Below are positions 54,030 through 63,020 of a stretch of 64,000 nt of DNA, piece after piece. Source of the stretch: Alphaproteobacteria bacterium (GTDB taxonomy: Bacteria > Pseudomonadota > Alphaproteobacteria > Sphingomonadales > Sphingomonadaceae); the NCBI GenBank assembly GCA_030424845.1, contig JAUHWC010000002.1:372001-436000 (forward strand), written 5' to 3'. Within the stretch, counting starts at the first letter, position 1; each line of letters starts with the position of its first letter. The translations under genes and the position numbers were made by a program. The notes under the pieces are model-generated. The model did no database searches, had not been told where the DNA came from, and was given only the letters and a program-made list of their open reading frames with translations.

Positions 54030-55481
54030 TTACTGATCGCCATGAACCTCGCCATCCTGCGCCGGGATGTCAACGGTCCTGGTGGAGGAGGCGACGGGAT
54101 CGGGATCGCTCTGCCAATCGAGCAGGATGGAGCGCGCGCGGTCATAATTGACCACCGGATCATACAGCACGCCCTCATCATCCAGCCCCAGGTCGCGGGC
54201 CTCGGCACGGCCCATGGCGGCCAGCAGGCTGAAACCGGCGACATATTCGTTGCGGCGTGCGGTGACGAGCTGCACGCGCGCGGCCAGCAGCTCCTGCTCG
54301 GCATTCAGCACGTCGAGGATCTGGCGGTTGCCGATGGAGTTTTCCGCCCGCACGCCCTCAAGGCTCAGCTCCGCCGCGTCCACGGCGGCCTGGGTGGAGG
54401 CAATGATGGCGTTGGCGGCACGCCAGCTGGAATAGGCGGCGCGAACCTGGGCAATCACGCTGCGCTCGGTGGCGATGGCCTGTTCCAGCGCGGCAGAGGA
54501 ATTGGCCTGCGCCTGGCGCCGTTGCGCGGAAACGCGTCCGCCCTGGAAGATCGGCAAGGTCAGGCGCAGCCCGGCCTGTGCGCTGGTATTGACCTGGCTG
54601 GCCGCTCCGGTTCCCGGGATCGCACCCAGCGTGCCGAGGAAATTCTGGTAGCCGCCGCTGGCAAAGGCTTCGAGGCGCGGCAAGCGGCCTGCTCCGGCCA
54701 CCTCGATGTCGAACCCTGCCGCCACGGCGCGTTCGCGTGCGGCGATCAGATCCGGATTGTGTTCCAGCGCGATGTCGACGGCCTCGTCCGGGCTGGCGGG
54801 CAGCCCGGGCAGGGGCGGGGGAGCCTCAAGGTCGGTGGGTGCGGAGCCGACAAGCGCAATGTAGTTTTCGCGCGCGGCGGTGAGGTTGGCCTGCGCCGTG
54901 CGCAGGTCGCCGCGTGCCAAGGCCAGACGGCTGGCCGATTGTGCCACGTCGGTGCGGGTGAGCTCGCCGATCTCGAACCGGTCGCTGGTCGCCTCGAGAT
55001 TGACCGCGAGCACATCGACATTGTTGCCCGAAAGGCCGACGATCGCCTCGTTCCGGATAACGTCCATGTAGGCGGCGACCACTTGCGAGAACAGCGCGCT
55101 TTCGCTGCCACGCAGGTCTGCCCGGCCGGCTTCGACCCGCGTTTCGGCGGCGCGGATGCCGTTGCGCACGCTGCCGCCGGAATAGATCGGCACGCCAAGG
55201 TCGAGATTGGCCGAGAGCGAGCGCTGCGGCGCGATGAAGCTGGCCGAACTCTGCTTGAGGAATTCGGTGAGGTTGGCCGAGCTGCTGAGCGAGGGCAGGC
55301 CGCTCGAACGCTGGATCGGAACACTCTCGTCCGTTGCGCGCAGCTGGGCGCGCGCAGCCTCCAGTTGCGGATTGGTCTGGTAGGCTTGCAGCAACGCTTC
55401 CTTCAGCGTGTCCGCCTGGGCCGGGCTGGCCAGCAGGCACGCGCTGACAAGCAGCGCCGCTTTCAGGCCGGGCAGGCGCAT
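54030..55481 (-). CDS. tolC: TolC family outer membrane channel protein
   Basis: The outer membrane duct for efflux pumps and type I secretion. The 483-residue protein has a signal peptide (MRLPGLKAALLVSACLLASPAQA) and two internally homologous coiled-coil/beta-barrel repeats: about 25-230 (TLKEALLQAYQTNPQLEAARAQLRA) and 240-440 (DEAVDIALEHNPDLIAARERAVAA). SVRNGIRAAETRVEAG and NRQILDVLNAEQELLAARVQLVTARR are family signatures. It starts 2 bp after pcm and precedes popZ by 20 bp. No partner pump genes are adjacent. Confidence 0.93.
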   Translation of the reverse strand: MRLPGLKAALLVSACLLASPAQADTLKEALLQAYQTNPQLEAARAQLRATDESVPIQRSSGLPSLSSSANLTEFLKQSSASFIAPQRSLSANLDLGVPIYSGGSVRNGIRAAETRVEAGRADLRGSESALFSQVVAAYMDVIRNEAIVGLSGNNVDVLAVNLEATSDRFEIGELTRTDVAQSASRLALARGDLRTAQANLTAARENYIALVGSAPTDLEAPPPLPGLPASPDEAVDIALEHNPDLIAARERAVAAGFDIEVAGAGRLPRLEAFASGGYQNFLGTLGAIPGTGAASQVNTSAQAGLRLTLPIFQGGRVSAQRRQAQANSSAALEQAIATERSVIAQVRAAYSSWRAANAIIASTQAAVDAAELSLEGVRAENSIGNRQILDVLNAEQELLAARVQLVTARRNEYVAGFSLLAAMGRAEARDLGLDDEGVLYDPVVNYDRARSILLDWQSDPDPVASSTRTVDIPAQDGEVHGDQ

Positions 55482-55483
55482 GG

Positions 55484-56089
55484 TCAGAAGCTCCAGCCCT
55501 TCGGCTTGTCGAAAGCGGAGAGGCGCGGGATGCCGATTTCGGCGAGCGGCAGGAAGGCCACGCCCTTGCCGACCTTGCGACCGGTGGCAATGCTGGTGAT
55601 ACCGTCATGGACAAGACCGGTCACGATGCGTCCGTCATCGGCCAGCCGCTTGGCAAGCGAATCGGGCATTTGCTCGATCGCGCCGTCTATCATGATCAGG
55701 TCTGCCTTCCTGCCGCCACGCGATGCTGCCAGCGCTTCCTCGGGCGAAAGGACTTTCAGCGATCCGGCCAGCGGGCGCACGAGTTCCGCCAGGTAGCCGC
55801 TGCCACCATCGACCACGATCACGTGGTCATCGGCAGAAGGCCTCGCTTCCTGCAGCAGCTTGCCATGGACCAGCGGCGCAGCCAGGGCCTTGCCATTGCC
55901 CAGGGGAATCGCGCGATCCATGTAGGCAACGCCCCTGGCGCTTTCCGGAACGAAGTCCTCCCGCGCCACTTCGCCCATGCGCTTGACCACGAATGGCGCG
56001 GTCACGCCGCTGGTGCGCAGCTGGCTGTCGATCATCGCCTTGCGGGCGGTGGCGGTGCTGTCCATGCCGGGGGTATCGATAAGGGTCAC
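55484..56089 (-). CDS. pcm: Protein-L-isoaspartate O-methyltransferase family, divergent
   Basis: A 201-residue protein of the PCMT group, which methylates isoaspartate in aged proteins. The N-terminal helices (ARKAMIDSQLRTSGVTAPFVVKRMGEVAREDFVPE) match well. The SAM-binding motif I, normally GTGSGY, reads VDGGSGYLAEL, and the usual post-motif region is short. The alphaproteobacterial pcm upstream of tolC is often of this divergent type, so activity is uncertain. An internal start at MDSTATARK, eight codons later, is possible. It diverges from the fumarase gene. Confidence 0.82.
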   Translation of the reverse strand: MTLIDTPGMDSTATARKAMIDSQLRTSGVTAPFVVKRMGEVAREDFVPESARGVAYMDRAIPLGNGKALAAPLVHGKLLQEARPSADDHVIVVDGGSGYLAELVRPLAGSLKVLSPEEALAASRGGRKADLIMIDGAIEQMPDSLAKRLADDGRIVTGLVHDGITSIATGRKVGKGVAFLPLAEIGIPRLSAFDKPKGWSF

Positions 56090-56235
56090 AACAACTATAC
56101 TCTCGTCACTCTTGTCGCAGCGTGCCTTAGGCGTATGAGGGCATCACGCCAAGGGGTTTGCGCCATGCATCGCGTTCCTAACATTGCCGATGCACCCGGC
56201 GTGTCAAAAATTGTATCAGCAGGAGAGCTTCTTCG

Positions 56236-57759
56236 ATGAACGACATGACCATCATTCGCGAGGATGACCTGATCGAAAGCGTGGCCGATGCGCTGCAGTA
56301 CATCTCCTATTACCACCCGATGGATTACATCAAGGCGCTGGGCGAGGCGTATGAGGCGGAGCAGGGTGCCGCGGCCAAGGATGCCATCGCGCAGATCCTG
56401 ACCAACAGCCGCATGTGCGCCGAAGGCCACCGGCCGATCTGCCAGGACACCGGCATCGTCAATGTCTTCGTCAAGTGGGGTCAGGATTGCCGCCTCGATT
56501 CGAAGAGCAGCCTGCAGGAGGTCGTCGATGAGGGCGTGCGCCGCGCCTACAACCACCCGGACAACAAGCTGCGCGCCTCGATCCTGGCTGATCCGGCCTT
56601 CACCCGCCGCAACACGCGCGACAATACTCCCTGCGTTCTGAGCGTGGAGATGGTGCCGGGCAACACCGTATCCATCGATGTCGCGGCCAAGGGCGGCGGC
56701 AGCGAGAACAAGTCGAAGTTCAAGATGATGAACCCGTCCGACAATATCGTGGACTGGGTATTGGAACAGATCCCCTCGATGGGCGCGGGCTGGTGCCCGC
56801 CGGGCATGCTGGGCATCGGCATCGGCGGCACGGCGGAACATTGCATGAAGCTCGCCAAGCAGAGCCTGATGGACCCGATCGACATGGGCCAGCTGAAGGC
56901 GCGCGGGGCGCAGAGCGACCTCGAACAGCTGCGGATCGATATCTATGACGCGGTCAACGCACAGGGCGTGGGCGCCCAGGGGCTGGGCGGCCTGTCCACC
57001 GTGCTCGACGTGAAGATCCTCGATGCACCGTGCCACGCCGCGGGCAAGCCGGTGGCGATGATTCCCAACTGCGCCGCCACGCGCCATGCGCATTTCACGC
57101 TCGACGGTTCCGGCCCCAGCTACATCCCGGCACCCGACCTGGACGAGTGGCCGGACGTGAACTGGACACCCGATGCCGAGGCAAAGAAGGTCGATCTGGA
57201 CAATCTCACGGCAGAGGAAGTCGCCAGCTGGAAGCACGGGGACCGGCTGCTGCTCAACGGCAGGATGCTGACCGGGCGCGATGCCGCGCACAAGCGCATC
57301 CAGGACATGCTGGCCAGGGGCGAGGAACTGCCGGTCAGCTTCAAGGGCCGCGCGATCTATTACGTCGGGCCGGTCGATCCGGTGATGGGGGAGGTGGTCG
57401 GCCCGGCTGGCCCGACAACGGCCACCCGCATGGACAAGTTCACCGAGATGATGCTCGACCAGGGCCTGCTCGCCATGATCGGCAAGGCCGAACGCGGGGC
57501 GGATGCGGTGGAGGTGATCAGCCGCTTCAAGGTGGCTTACCTGATGGCCACCGGCGGCGCGGCCTACCTCGTCGCGCGGGCGATCAAGGAATCGAAGGTC
57601 GTCGCCTTCGAGGACCTGGGCATGGAGGCGATCTACGAATTCACGGTGAAGGACATGCCTGTCACCGTGGCAGTGGATGCCGAGGGCAACAACGTCCACA
57701 CCCTCGCCCCGCTGCACTGGCGCGAGAAGATCCGCAGGGAAGGGCTGCTGGACGCATGA
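56236..57759 (+). CDS. fumA: Class I fumarate hydratase (iron-sulfur)
   Basis: Hydrates fumarate to malate in the TCA cycle using an oxygen-sensitive 4Fe-4S cluster. The 507-residue protein is collinear with E. coli FumA/FumB. Candidate cluster cysteines are in RPICQDTGIV, GWCPPGMLGIGIGG and IPNCAATRHAHF. The C-terminal beta domain includes VGPAGPTTATRMDKF. AGGAGA precedes the ATG. Its stop overlaps the start of the next gene (ATGA). Confidence 0.95.
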   Translation: MNDMTIIREDDLIESVADALQYISYYHPMDYIKALGEAYEAEQGAAAKDAIAQILTNSRMCAEGHRPICQDTGIVNVFVKWGQDCRLDSKSSLQEVVDEGVRRAYNHPDNKLRASILADPAFTRRNTRDNTPCVLSVEMVPGNTVSIDVAAKGGGSENKSKFKMMNPSDNIVDWVLEQIPSMGAGWCPPGMLGIGIGGTAEHCMKLAKQSLMDPIDMGQLKARGAQSDLEQLRIDIYDAVNAQGVGAQGLGGLSTVLDVKILDAPCHAAGKPVAMIPNCAATRHAHFTLDGSGPSYIPAPDLDEWPDVNWTPDAEAKKVDLDNLTAEEVASWKHGDRLLLNGRMLTGRDAAHKRIQDMLARGEELPVSFKGRAIYYVGPVDPVMGEVVGPAGPTTATRMDKFTEMMLDQGLLAMIGKAERGADAVEVISRFKVAYLMATGGAAYLVARAIKESKVVAFEDLGMEAIYEFTVKDMPVTVAVDAEGNNVHTLAPLHWREKIRREGLLDA

Positions 57760-58430
57760 TCGCCTGGCTCCGCCGCCCGGCGGGACGCTGGGCCTTCCGC
57801 CTGCTAGCGCTCGCCATCAGCTTTGTGGTGGTGACGCGCGGGCTGGGCATGGCCTTGGATGGCGACGGGCATGCCTTTCTCGTGGCGATGTTTCTGATCG
57901 CATGGCTCGGCTTTGCCTATGTTGCCGACGCCTTTCTGGCGGTCGCGCTGAGTTTCGGCCCTGTCCCGGCCCCCGCCCGGGCTCATTATCGGGGCGAAAT
58001 CCCGCCGCTCTCGCAGGCCAGACAGGCGCAGGTACGCAAACTGCACAAGGCGATGGCGGAGGCGGGCGTGTTTGCGCCCGAAGTGCCCGCTGCCGAACTC
58101 GCCTTTGCCTCGCTCGCCGCAAACAAGCAGCGGGTTGACTGGGTCAGCGTGATCGGAGCACTCGGAGAGGCCGACTACTATCACCCCGAATGCGATCCCG
58201 CGCGCTGGAGCGCAAATATGGTCTGGGACCATATCCCGGCCGGGTGGGAAAACCCGCCGGAGGGCAAGCTGCTGGCGTATTTGTGGGAAGACGAGGAAAT
58301 CATTTTTTCGTGGATCGCCGTCAGCAGCCTCGAGGAGCTGGGCAAGGCCGGGGCGAAAGCAACGCCCTGGTACGCCATCGATAAGGATATGCTGCCGATC
58401 TTTGCCGAGGCCGGCATTTTTCCGCGATAG
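57756..58430 (+). CDS. Membrane-anchored protein of unknown function
   Basis: A 224-residue protein I do not recognise. Two hydrophobic segments (about 13-30 and 40-65) precede a soluble C-terminal domain containing LRKLHKAM-type helices, EADYYHPECDPARWSANMVWDHIPAGWENPPEGKLL and a terminal AIDKDMLPIFAEAGIFPR. The start overlaps the fumarase stop by 4 bp, so it is translationally coupled to fumA. A role connected to fumarase is possible but unsupported. Confidence 0.75.
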   Translation: MIAWLRRPAGRWAFRLLALAISFVVVTRGLGMALDGDGHAFLVAMFLIAWLGFAYVADAFLAVALSFGPVPAPARAHYRGEIPPLSQARQAQVRKLHKAMAEAGVFAPEVPAAELAFASLAANKQRVDWVSVIGALGEADYYHPECDPARWSANMVWDHIPAGWENPPEGKLLAYLWEDEEIIFSWIAVSSLEELGKAGAKATPWYAIDKDMLPIFAEAGIFPR

Positions 58431-58533
58431 GCCTCGTCAAACCTGGCGAATCATCGACCAGCGACCTTGCCGTATCGACGGAAGCTGCCCTTTGGGCTGG
58501 CGATTGGTGACGATTCGGCGTTAAACCCGCCTG

Positions 58534-59793
58534 ATGACATCTCAGGACAAGCCTGAAAGCAACGCTCCCGGCAAGGAACGCCCCGCACGCGTGCCGTTCA
58601 GCACGGTGCTGGCATCCATTGTCGGCCTGTGGCTGTGCTATTTCCTGCTCACCACCTTGCGGGGCGAGCTGGTGGACCTCGGCTTTGCGCAGGAGGCCTT
58701 CTGGCGCCGGGCGCTGGCTTCGGCCGTCGGCATTGTCATCACCATAGGTTTCTGGTGCGTGCTGCGCCTTTTCGATGCCCGCGCCCTGTGGGTGAAGATC
58801 GGCGCTGCGCTGCTGCTGTCGCTGCCCGTCGCCGTACTGATCGCGCAAAGCAACCAGATGGTCTTCGCCTCGATGGAGGAACGCGTCTTCACCCGCACGG
58901 TTGAACAGCGCGGTTTCCAGGTCCGCCGCAGCGAAAGCGGCGACTTGCTGGTGGATATTCCGGTCAAGAACATCCCCGAGATTACCGGTGTCGAAGGCGA
59001 AGGGGGTTTTGCCACGGTGCCGGCCGAGCGCCTGCAAGGCTCGTCCTGGCAGCAGCTTACGGAAGTGGCCTATGGCCGCTACTTCATGCTGCTGGCCTGG
59101 TGTGCACTCTACCTCGCATTGCTGACCGGGGAGAAGGCCCGGGCCGCAGAACGCCGCGAACAGCAATTCCGCAGCGCGGCCAAGGCCGCCGAATTGCGCA
59201 GCCTGCGCTACCAGGTGAACCCGCACTTCCTGTTCAACACGCTCAATTCGCTCTCCGCGCTCGTGCTGACGGGCAAGACCGAGGCGGCCGAGCGGATGAT
59301 CCAGACGATCAGCACCTTCTACCGCCGGAGCCTGGCCGACGATCCCACGTCGGACGTGCCGCTGGCAGAGGAAATCCAGCTGCAGAAGCTCTATCTCGAT
59401 ATCGAGGCGGTACGCTTCCCGATGCGGCTGAAGACCGAGTACAGGATTCCGCCCGAGCTTGAGAATTGCCTTGTCCCGGGCATGATCCTGCAGCCGCTGG
59501 TGGAGAATTCCGTCAAGCACGCCATCGCCCCCTCGGCGGCACCGGTGACCATCACCTTGTCCGCGCGCGAGGAATACGGGCGGCTGGTGGTGACCGTTTC
59601 CGACAACGGCCAGGCGGACAGCGACGAGACGCGCCCGGGATATGGCATCGGCCTTGCCAATGTGCGCGAGCGGCTCGAAGCGCGCTTTGGAGACGAGGCG
59701 TCGCTTGTCTCCGGCCCGGTGCCTGGCGGCTATGCCTCGCACCTGCGCTTGCCGATCAGCCGAGGCGAACGCCGCCGGGAGGCCGCCGAATGA
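58534..59793 (+). CDS. LytS/AlgZ-type sensor histidine kinase
   Basis: A 419-residue integral membrane kinase. Four hydrophobic segments (about 23-42, 58-79, 88-106 and 181-199) enclose a roughly 70-residue extracytoplasmic domain (108-180). The His_kinase domain has the phosphorylated His231 in YQVNPHFLFNTLNSL, and the HATPase_c domain has LVENSVKHAIAP (N box) and DNGQADSDETRPGYGIGLANVRERL. Its stop overlaps the LytTR regulator start (ATGA). The stimulus is unknown. Confidence 0.93.
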   Translation: MTSQDKPESNAPGKERPARVPFSTVLASIVGLWLCYFLLTTLRGELVDLGFAQEAFWRRALASAVGIVITIGFWCVLRLFDARALWVKIGAALLLSLPVAVLIAQSNQMVFASMEERVFTRTVEQRGFQVRRSESGDLLVDIPVKNIPEITGVEGEGGFATVPAERLQGSSWQQLTEVAYGRYFMLLAWCALYLALLTGEKARAAERREQQFRSAAKAAELRSLRYQVNPHFLFNTLNSLSALVLTGKTEAAERMIQTISTFYRRSLADDPTSDVPLAEEIQLQKLYLDIEAVRFPMRLKTEYRIPPELENCLVPGMILQPLVENSVKHAIAPSAAPVTITLSAREEYGRLVVTVSDNGQADSDETRPGYGIGLANVRERLEARFGDEASLVSGPVPGGYASHLRLPISRGERRREAAE

Positions 59794-60530
59794 GCGGAGG
59801 CGCAAGCGAGGAGGTGCTGCGGACGCTGATCGTCGATGACGAGCCGCTGGCGATCGAGCGGATGCAGGTGCTGTGCGCGGAGCTGGACCGGCTTTCCATC
59901 GCCGGCACCGCCAATGACGGCAAGTCGGCGCTGCGCCTTGCGGAGAAGCTGAAGCCCGACCTTGTCCTGCTGGACATGACCATGCCGGGCATGGATGGGC
60001 TTGCCGTGGCCCGTGAACTGGGCGGGCTGGACAACCCACCTGTCGTGATCTTCGTCACCGCGCACGAGAATTTCGCGGTCGAGGCGTTCGACATCGATGC
60101 CGTGGACTATGTGCTGAAGCCGGTGGCCACCGAAAGGCTGGAACGGGCCATCGCCCGCGCGCTTTCCCGCCGCGAAACGGCCGCATCCTCAAGCGATAGC
60201 TGGCTCAGCGAATTCTGGGTGCCGCACCGTTCCGAACTGCTGCGGATCGAGGCATCCGAGGTCAGCCGGATCGATGCCGAGCGCGATTACGTGCGCCTGC
60301 ATGTTGGAGGAACAAGCTACCTCCTGCTGCAGACCATCGCCGGGCTGGAAGCCAAGCTTGACCCGGATACCTTCATCCGCATCCACCGTTCCACCATCCT
60401 GCGCAAGGACGTGATCCGCGGCCTGCGCCACGAAGGCCTGGGCGTGTGGTGCGTGGAGCTGGACAATGGCGAGGACCTGCGCATCGGCCGCACGTACCTG
60501 CGCAAGGTGAAGGCGATGGCCGGGCGGTGA
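59790..60530 (+). CDS. LytTR family response regulator
   Basis: A 246-residue transcription factor. The receiver domain (9-125) has the acidic pair Asp16/Asp17, the phosphorylated Asp62 (LLDMTMPGMDG) and the YVLKPV lysine. The C-terminal LytTR DNA-binding domain follows (about 145-246; LRIEASEVSRIDAERDYVRLHVGGTSYLL). It overlaps the kinase upstream by 4 bp and the next small gene downstream by GTGA, so all three are co-translated. Its target promoters are not visible. Confidence 0.93.
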   Translation: MSGGASEEVLRTLIVDDEPLAIERMQVLCAELDRLSIAGTANDGKSALRLAEKLKPDLVLLDMTMPGMDGLAVARELGGLDNPPVVIFVTAHENFAVEAFDIDAVDYVLKPVATERLERAIARALSRRETAASSSDSWLSEFWVPHRSELLRIEASEVSRIDAERDYVRLHVGGTSYLLLQTIAGLEAKLDPDTFIRIHRSTILRKDVIRGLRHEGLGVWCVELDNGEDLRIGRTYLRKVKAMAGR

Positions 60531-60874
60531 GCTGGTTCGAAGCCAACAAGGTCTACATGATGCAGTATTCAGGGCTCAGCCGTGACGCCCTGCATATCCA
60601 TATAGGCATCGCGCTGTACTTCCTGCTTGCCTTCCTGCTGCGCAAGAAGCCAGGAAGCTGGATTCCGGCGCTGGTGGTGCTGGCCTTGTGCCTGCTGGGC
60701 GAGGTGTTCGACATCCTGCATGTGTTCCGGCTGGGCCAGCACCAGAAGCCGTTCGAAAACCTGCATGACGTGGCCAACACCATGGCCTGGCCGGTGATCT
60801 TCACCCTCTTCGCACGGTGGCGCAATCGCGCCGTTGAAACGGGTGCGGCCGAAACCCGCGATCCCGAAAGCTGA
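60527..60874 (+). CDS. Small membrane protein coupled to the LytS/LytTR system
   Basis: A 115-residue protein starting at a GTG that overlaps the regulator stop (GTGA at 60527). It begins VSWFEANKVYMMQYSGLSRDALHIHIGIALYFLLAFLL and has about three hydrophobic segments with conserved His/Asp residues (ALHIHIG, GEVFDILHV, LHDVANTMAWPVIF). It resembles small VanZ-like or DUF-type membrane proteins, but I cannot name the family. Tight coupling suggests an accessory or effector of the two-component system. Confidence 0.7.
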   Translation: MSWFEANKVYMMQYSGLSRDALHIHIGIALYFLLAFLLRKKPGSWIPALVVLALCLLGEVFDILHVFRLGQHQKPFENLHDVANTMAWPVIFTLFARWRNRAVETGAAETRDPES

Positions 60875-60880
60875 ACCAAG

Positions 60881-60909
60881 AAAAAGGGCGCCCGGTCATG
60901 GGCGCCCTT
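60881..60909 (-). terminator. Intrinsic terminator for urcA, probably bidirectional
   Basis: AAGGGCGCCC (60884-60893) pairs perfectly with GGGCGCCCTT (60900-60909) around a 6-nt loop. Read on the minus strand it is followed by TTTTT, giving a classical terminator for the gene ending at 60934. The plus-strand tail is poor, but the stem may also stop the LytTR operon. Confidence 0.8.
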
Positions 60910-60933
60910 CAGAGAGGACCGGCCGTGGCGGTG

Positions 60934-61242
60934 TCAGCCACCGCGACGCAAATCCTCGATCACATCGGCAAAGTGCTCTTCGAGCTGGCGCTTCGCATCG
61001 CGATAGCACTTGCGCGATTCGCGGCTTGCCATGTTGGAACCGGTGCTGCGTTCACCCATGCCGCACACTTCCTTGGCGGCACCTTCGATCCGGCTGTCCA
61101 GTTCCTTGCGACCGTCTTCGCTGGTCAGGTCAAGGTCCTGGTAGCTCACGCCGGTGGTGCGCTGTTCGCGTTCCTGCGCGGCGAGCGCGGGAGTTGCCAG
61201 CAAGGCCGCACCGGCCAGTGTCATCGAAATCGTCTTCAACAT
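60934..61242 (-). CDS. urcA: UrcA family protein, exported
   Basis: A 102-residue secreted protein. The signal peptide MLKTISMTLAGAALLATPALAA is clear. The mature domain has the UrcA pattern VSYQDLDLTSEDGRKELDSRIEGAAKEVCG...SRKCYRDA, with two cysteines likely forming a disulfide. The function of UrcA proteins is unknown. ATG 61242 gives the signal peptide at the N-terminus; the longer frame upstream is not supported. Confidence 0.88.
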   Translation of the reverse strand: MLKTISMTLAGAALLATPALAAQEREQRTTGVSYQDLDLTSEDGRKELDSRIEGAAKEVCGMGERSTGSNMASRESRKCYRDAKRQLEEHFADVIEDLRRGG

Positions 61243-61478
61243 TGCCCTTCTCCTTCCTCCAATTGCTCCCATCCGGGAGGGGGGTCGCGCCGCAGCCGGT
61301 GGGACTGAAAACGACCGCGGCGCAGGACAAGAGATAGGCGGGCAGACCGGGATTCGCGTGCTGACTTCGATTTGCAGCCTCCACGCTTCGACCGGGGATT
61401 CCCGGCGCCGATGAAGCGCCAAGCTGGCTCCACGAACTGCATTTGCGCCGGCAGATGACACGCGGCAAAAGGCAAACA

Positions 61479-61745
61479 ATGGGAATCGCGCTGATCTTCA
61501 TCCTGGGAATCGCCAATTTCGCCTTGCATCGCGCAGTGCTGGACAGCGGCCATGCAATGGTGCGCACCATGCGCGCGAGCAGCAGGCTGTTCGAACCAAG
61601 GTTCACGCTGGCGGTCGAATTCGGCGTGTTGCTTCTGGCCATGCTGCTGGTGGCCAATGGGGTGGAGGGTTTCGGCTGGGCCTATGCCGTGTATACCGCG
61701 CTCAATGCGCTGACTGCCTGGCTGATCCTGACGCGGCGCATCTGA
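61479..61745 (+). CDS. Small inner-membrane protein of unknown function
   Basis: An 88-residue protein with about three hydrophobic segments (MGIALIFILGIANFAL, LAVEFGVLLLAMLLVANG, YAVYTALNALTAWLIL). ATG 61479 has AAGG 6 nt upstream; in-frame ATG 61455 and TTG 61443 would add basic residues. No family recognised. It precedes the phosphoesterase gene by 20 bp and may be co-transcribed. Confidence 0.65.
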   Translation: MGIALIFILGIANFALHRAVLDSGHAMVRTMRASSRLFEPRFTLAVEFGVLLLAMLLVANGVEGFGWAYAVYTALNALTAWLILTRRI

Positions 61746-61765
61746 TCTGCTAGCTGACAGGGCGC

Positions 61766-62626
61766 ATGGCCAACCAGACCACAACACTCTTCCACCTCAG
61801 CGACATCCACTTCGGGATAGAGGACAATCGCGCGCTCGACTGGGTGCGTGACGAGGTGTTGCGGGTAAGGCCCGATGCCGTGGCGATCACGGGTGACCTC
61901 ACCATGCGCGCACGCCGCCATGAATTCGCGGCGGCAGAGCGGTGGATCCGCTCGCTTCCCGTTCCCGTCACGATCGAACCCGGCAATCATGACCTGCCCG
62001 GCTATCACCTGCCCGTGCGTTACCTGAATCCGCTGGCCCGGTTCGAAGCGTTTCGCGAACTGGTGGAACAACGGCTGGAAGTGGACGGGCTGGCGCTGGT
62101 GCCGCTCAACACCAATGTTCCTGCCCAGCCGCGGCTCAACTGGTCGAAGGGTTGGGTGTCGAGGGCGGCGCTGGAGGATTGCCTGGCCCAGATCGATGCC
62201 TTGCCTGCCGGCACGAAAGTGCTGGTCACTGCGCACCACCCGCTGCGCGAGGCCGGGACCCATGGCACCGCGCTGACCCGCGGCGGTGGCAATGCGCTGG
62301 AGGAACTGGCGAAGCGCAATGTGCTCGCCGTGCTCTCCGGCCATGTCCACGATGCCTTCGATATCATGGAGGATACGCCTGCAGGCCCGGTGCGCATGAT
62401 CGGCGCGGGCACGCTGTCCCACAGGATCCGTTCCACCCCGCCCGGCTTCAACCAGCTCACCTGGGATGGAGAGACCCTGCGCGTGCAGGTGCGCAACCTG
62501 GAAGGCGTGGCGAGCGATGACATGATGATCGATGCCGTGCCCGAAGATGCCAGCCCCCCGCGCGAGGAAGGCGAACCTGTCGCACCTGTCGGCCATGTGC
62601 CGCGCACCGATCCGCCGGTGGACTAG
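61766..62626 (+). CDS. Calcineurin-like metallophosphoesterase
   Basis: A 286-residue predicted cytoplasmic phosphoesterase. The metal motifs are complete: LSDIHFG, ITGDLTMRARRHEF, PGNHDLPGY, TAHHPLRE and LSGHVHDAFD. The pattern is closest to the Icc/CpdA group acting on cyclic nucleotides or phosphodiesters, but the substrate is not certain. The C-terminal tail is acidic and Pro-rich. Confidence 0.88.
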   Translation: MANQTTTLFHLSDIHFGIEDNRALDWVRDEVLRVRPDAVAITGDLTMRARRHEFAAAERWIRSLPVPVTIEPGNHDLPGYHLPVRYLNPLARFEAFRELVEQRLEVDGLALVPLNTNVPAQPRLNWSKGWVSRAALEDCLAQIDALPAGTKVLVTAHHPLREAGTHGTALTRGGGNALEELAKRNVLAVLSGHVHDAFDIMEDTPAGPVRMIGAGTLSHRIRSTPPGFNQLTWDGETLRVQVRNLEGVASDDMMIDAVPEDASPPREEGEPVAPVGHVPRTDPPVD

Positions 62627-62723
62627 CCAGCATCCGGTTTTCTCGGCGATTTGATCGAAATCATCGAGGCGCGCCCTGCGCGCGCGCAAGGCAACGGACA
62701 TTGTCCAAGATGGAGACCGTCCG

Positions 62724-62924
62724 ATGTCCCGGCTTGCCCTTGCTCTCTACTTCCCGATCGCGACCACCCTGATGGGTGCCGGCATTGCCGCCGTGCTTTC
62801 GCTCGACATGGTCGCGCCCTTGCCGATCCTGGCGGCTGTCGGTGCCGGCCTGCTGCTCGGCGTTCCGGCGTCATGGCTGGTGGCCAGGCAGATCCTTCCC
62901 AAGGCAGGCGACGCGCAGGAATAG
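62724..62924 (+). CDS. Small two-helix membrane protein
   Basis: A 66-residue hydrophobic protein with two membrane helices (about 3-25 and 33-54) and a short charged tail (RQILPKAGDAQE). No family or function can be assigned. The hydrophobic pattern and clear start suggest a real gene. Confidence 0.6.
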   Translation: MSRLALALYFPIATTLMGAGIAAVLSLDMVAPLPILAAVGAGLLLGVPASWLVARQILPKAGDAQE

Positions 62925-63020
62925 CCCTCCTGCCGCCCTGATCGGGGCCGGGGCGTTCGATATTTGCGCCCAACCGCAAGATCTTGCGGCACCAAATGGC
63001 CGTTTGTCCGTTCTGCCGGA

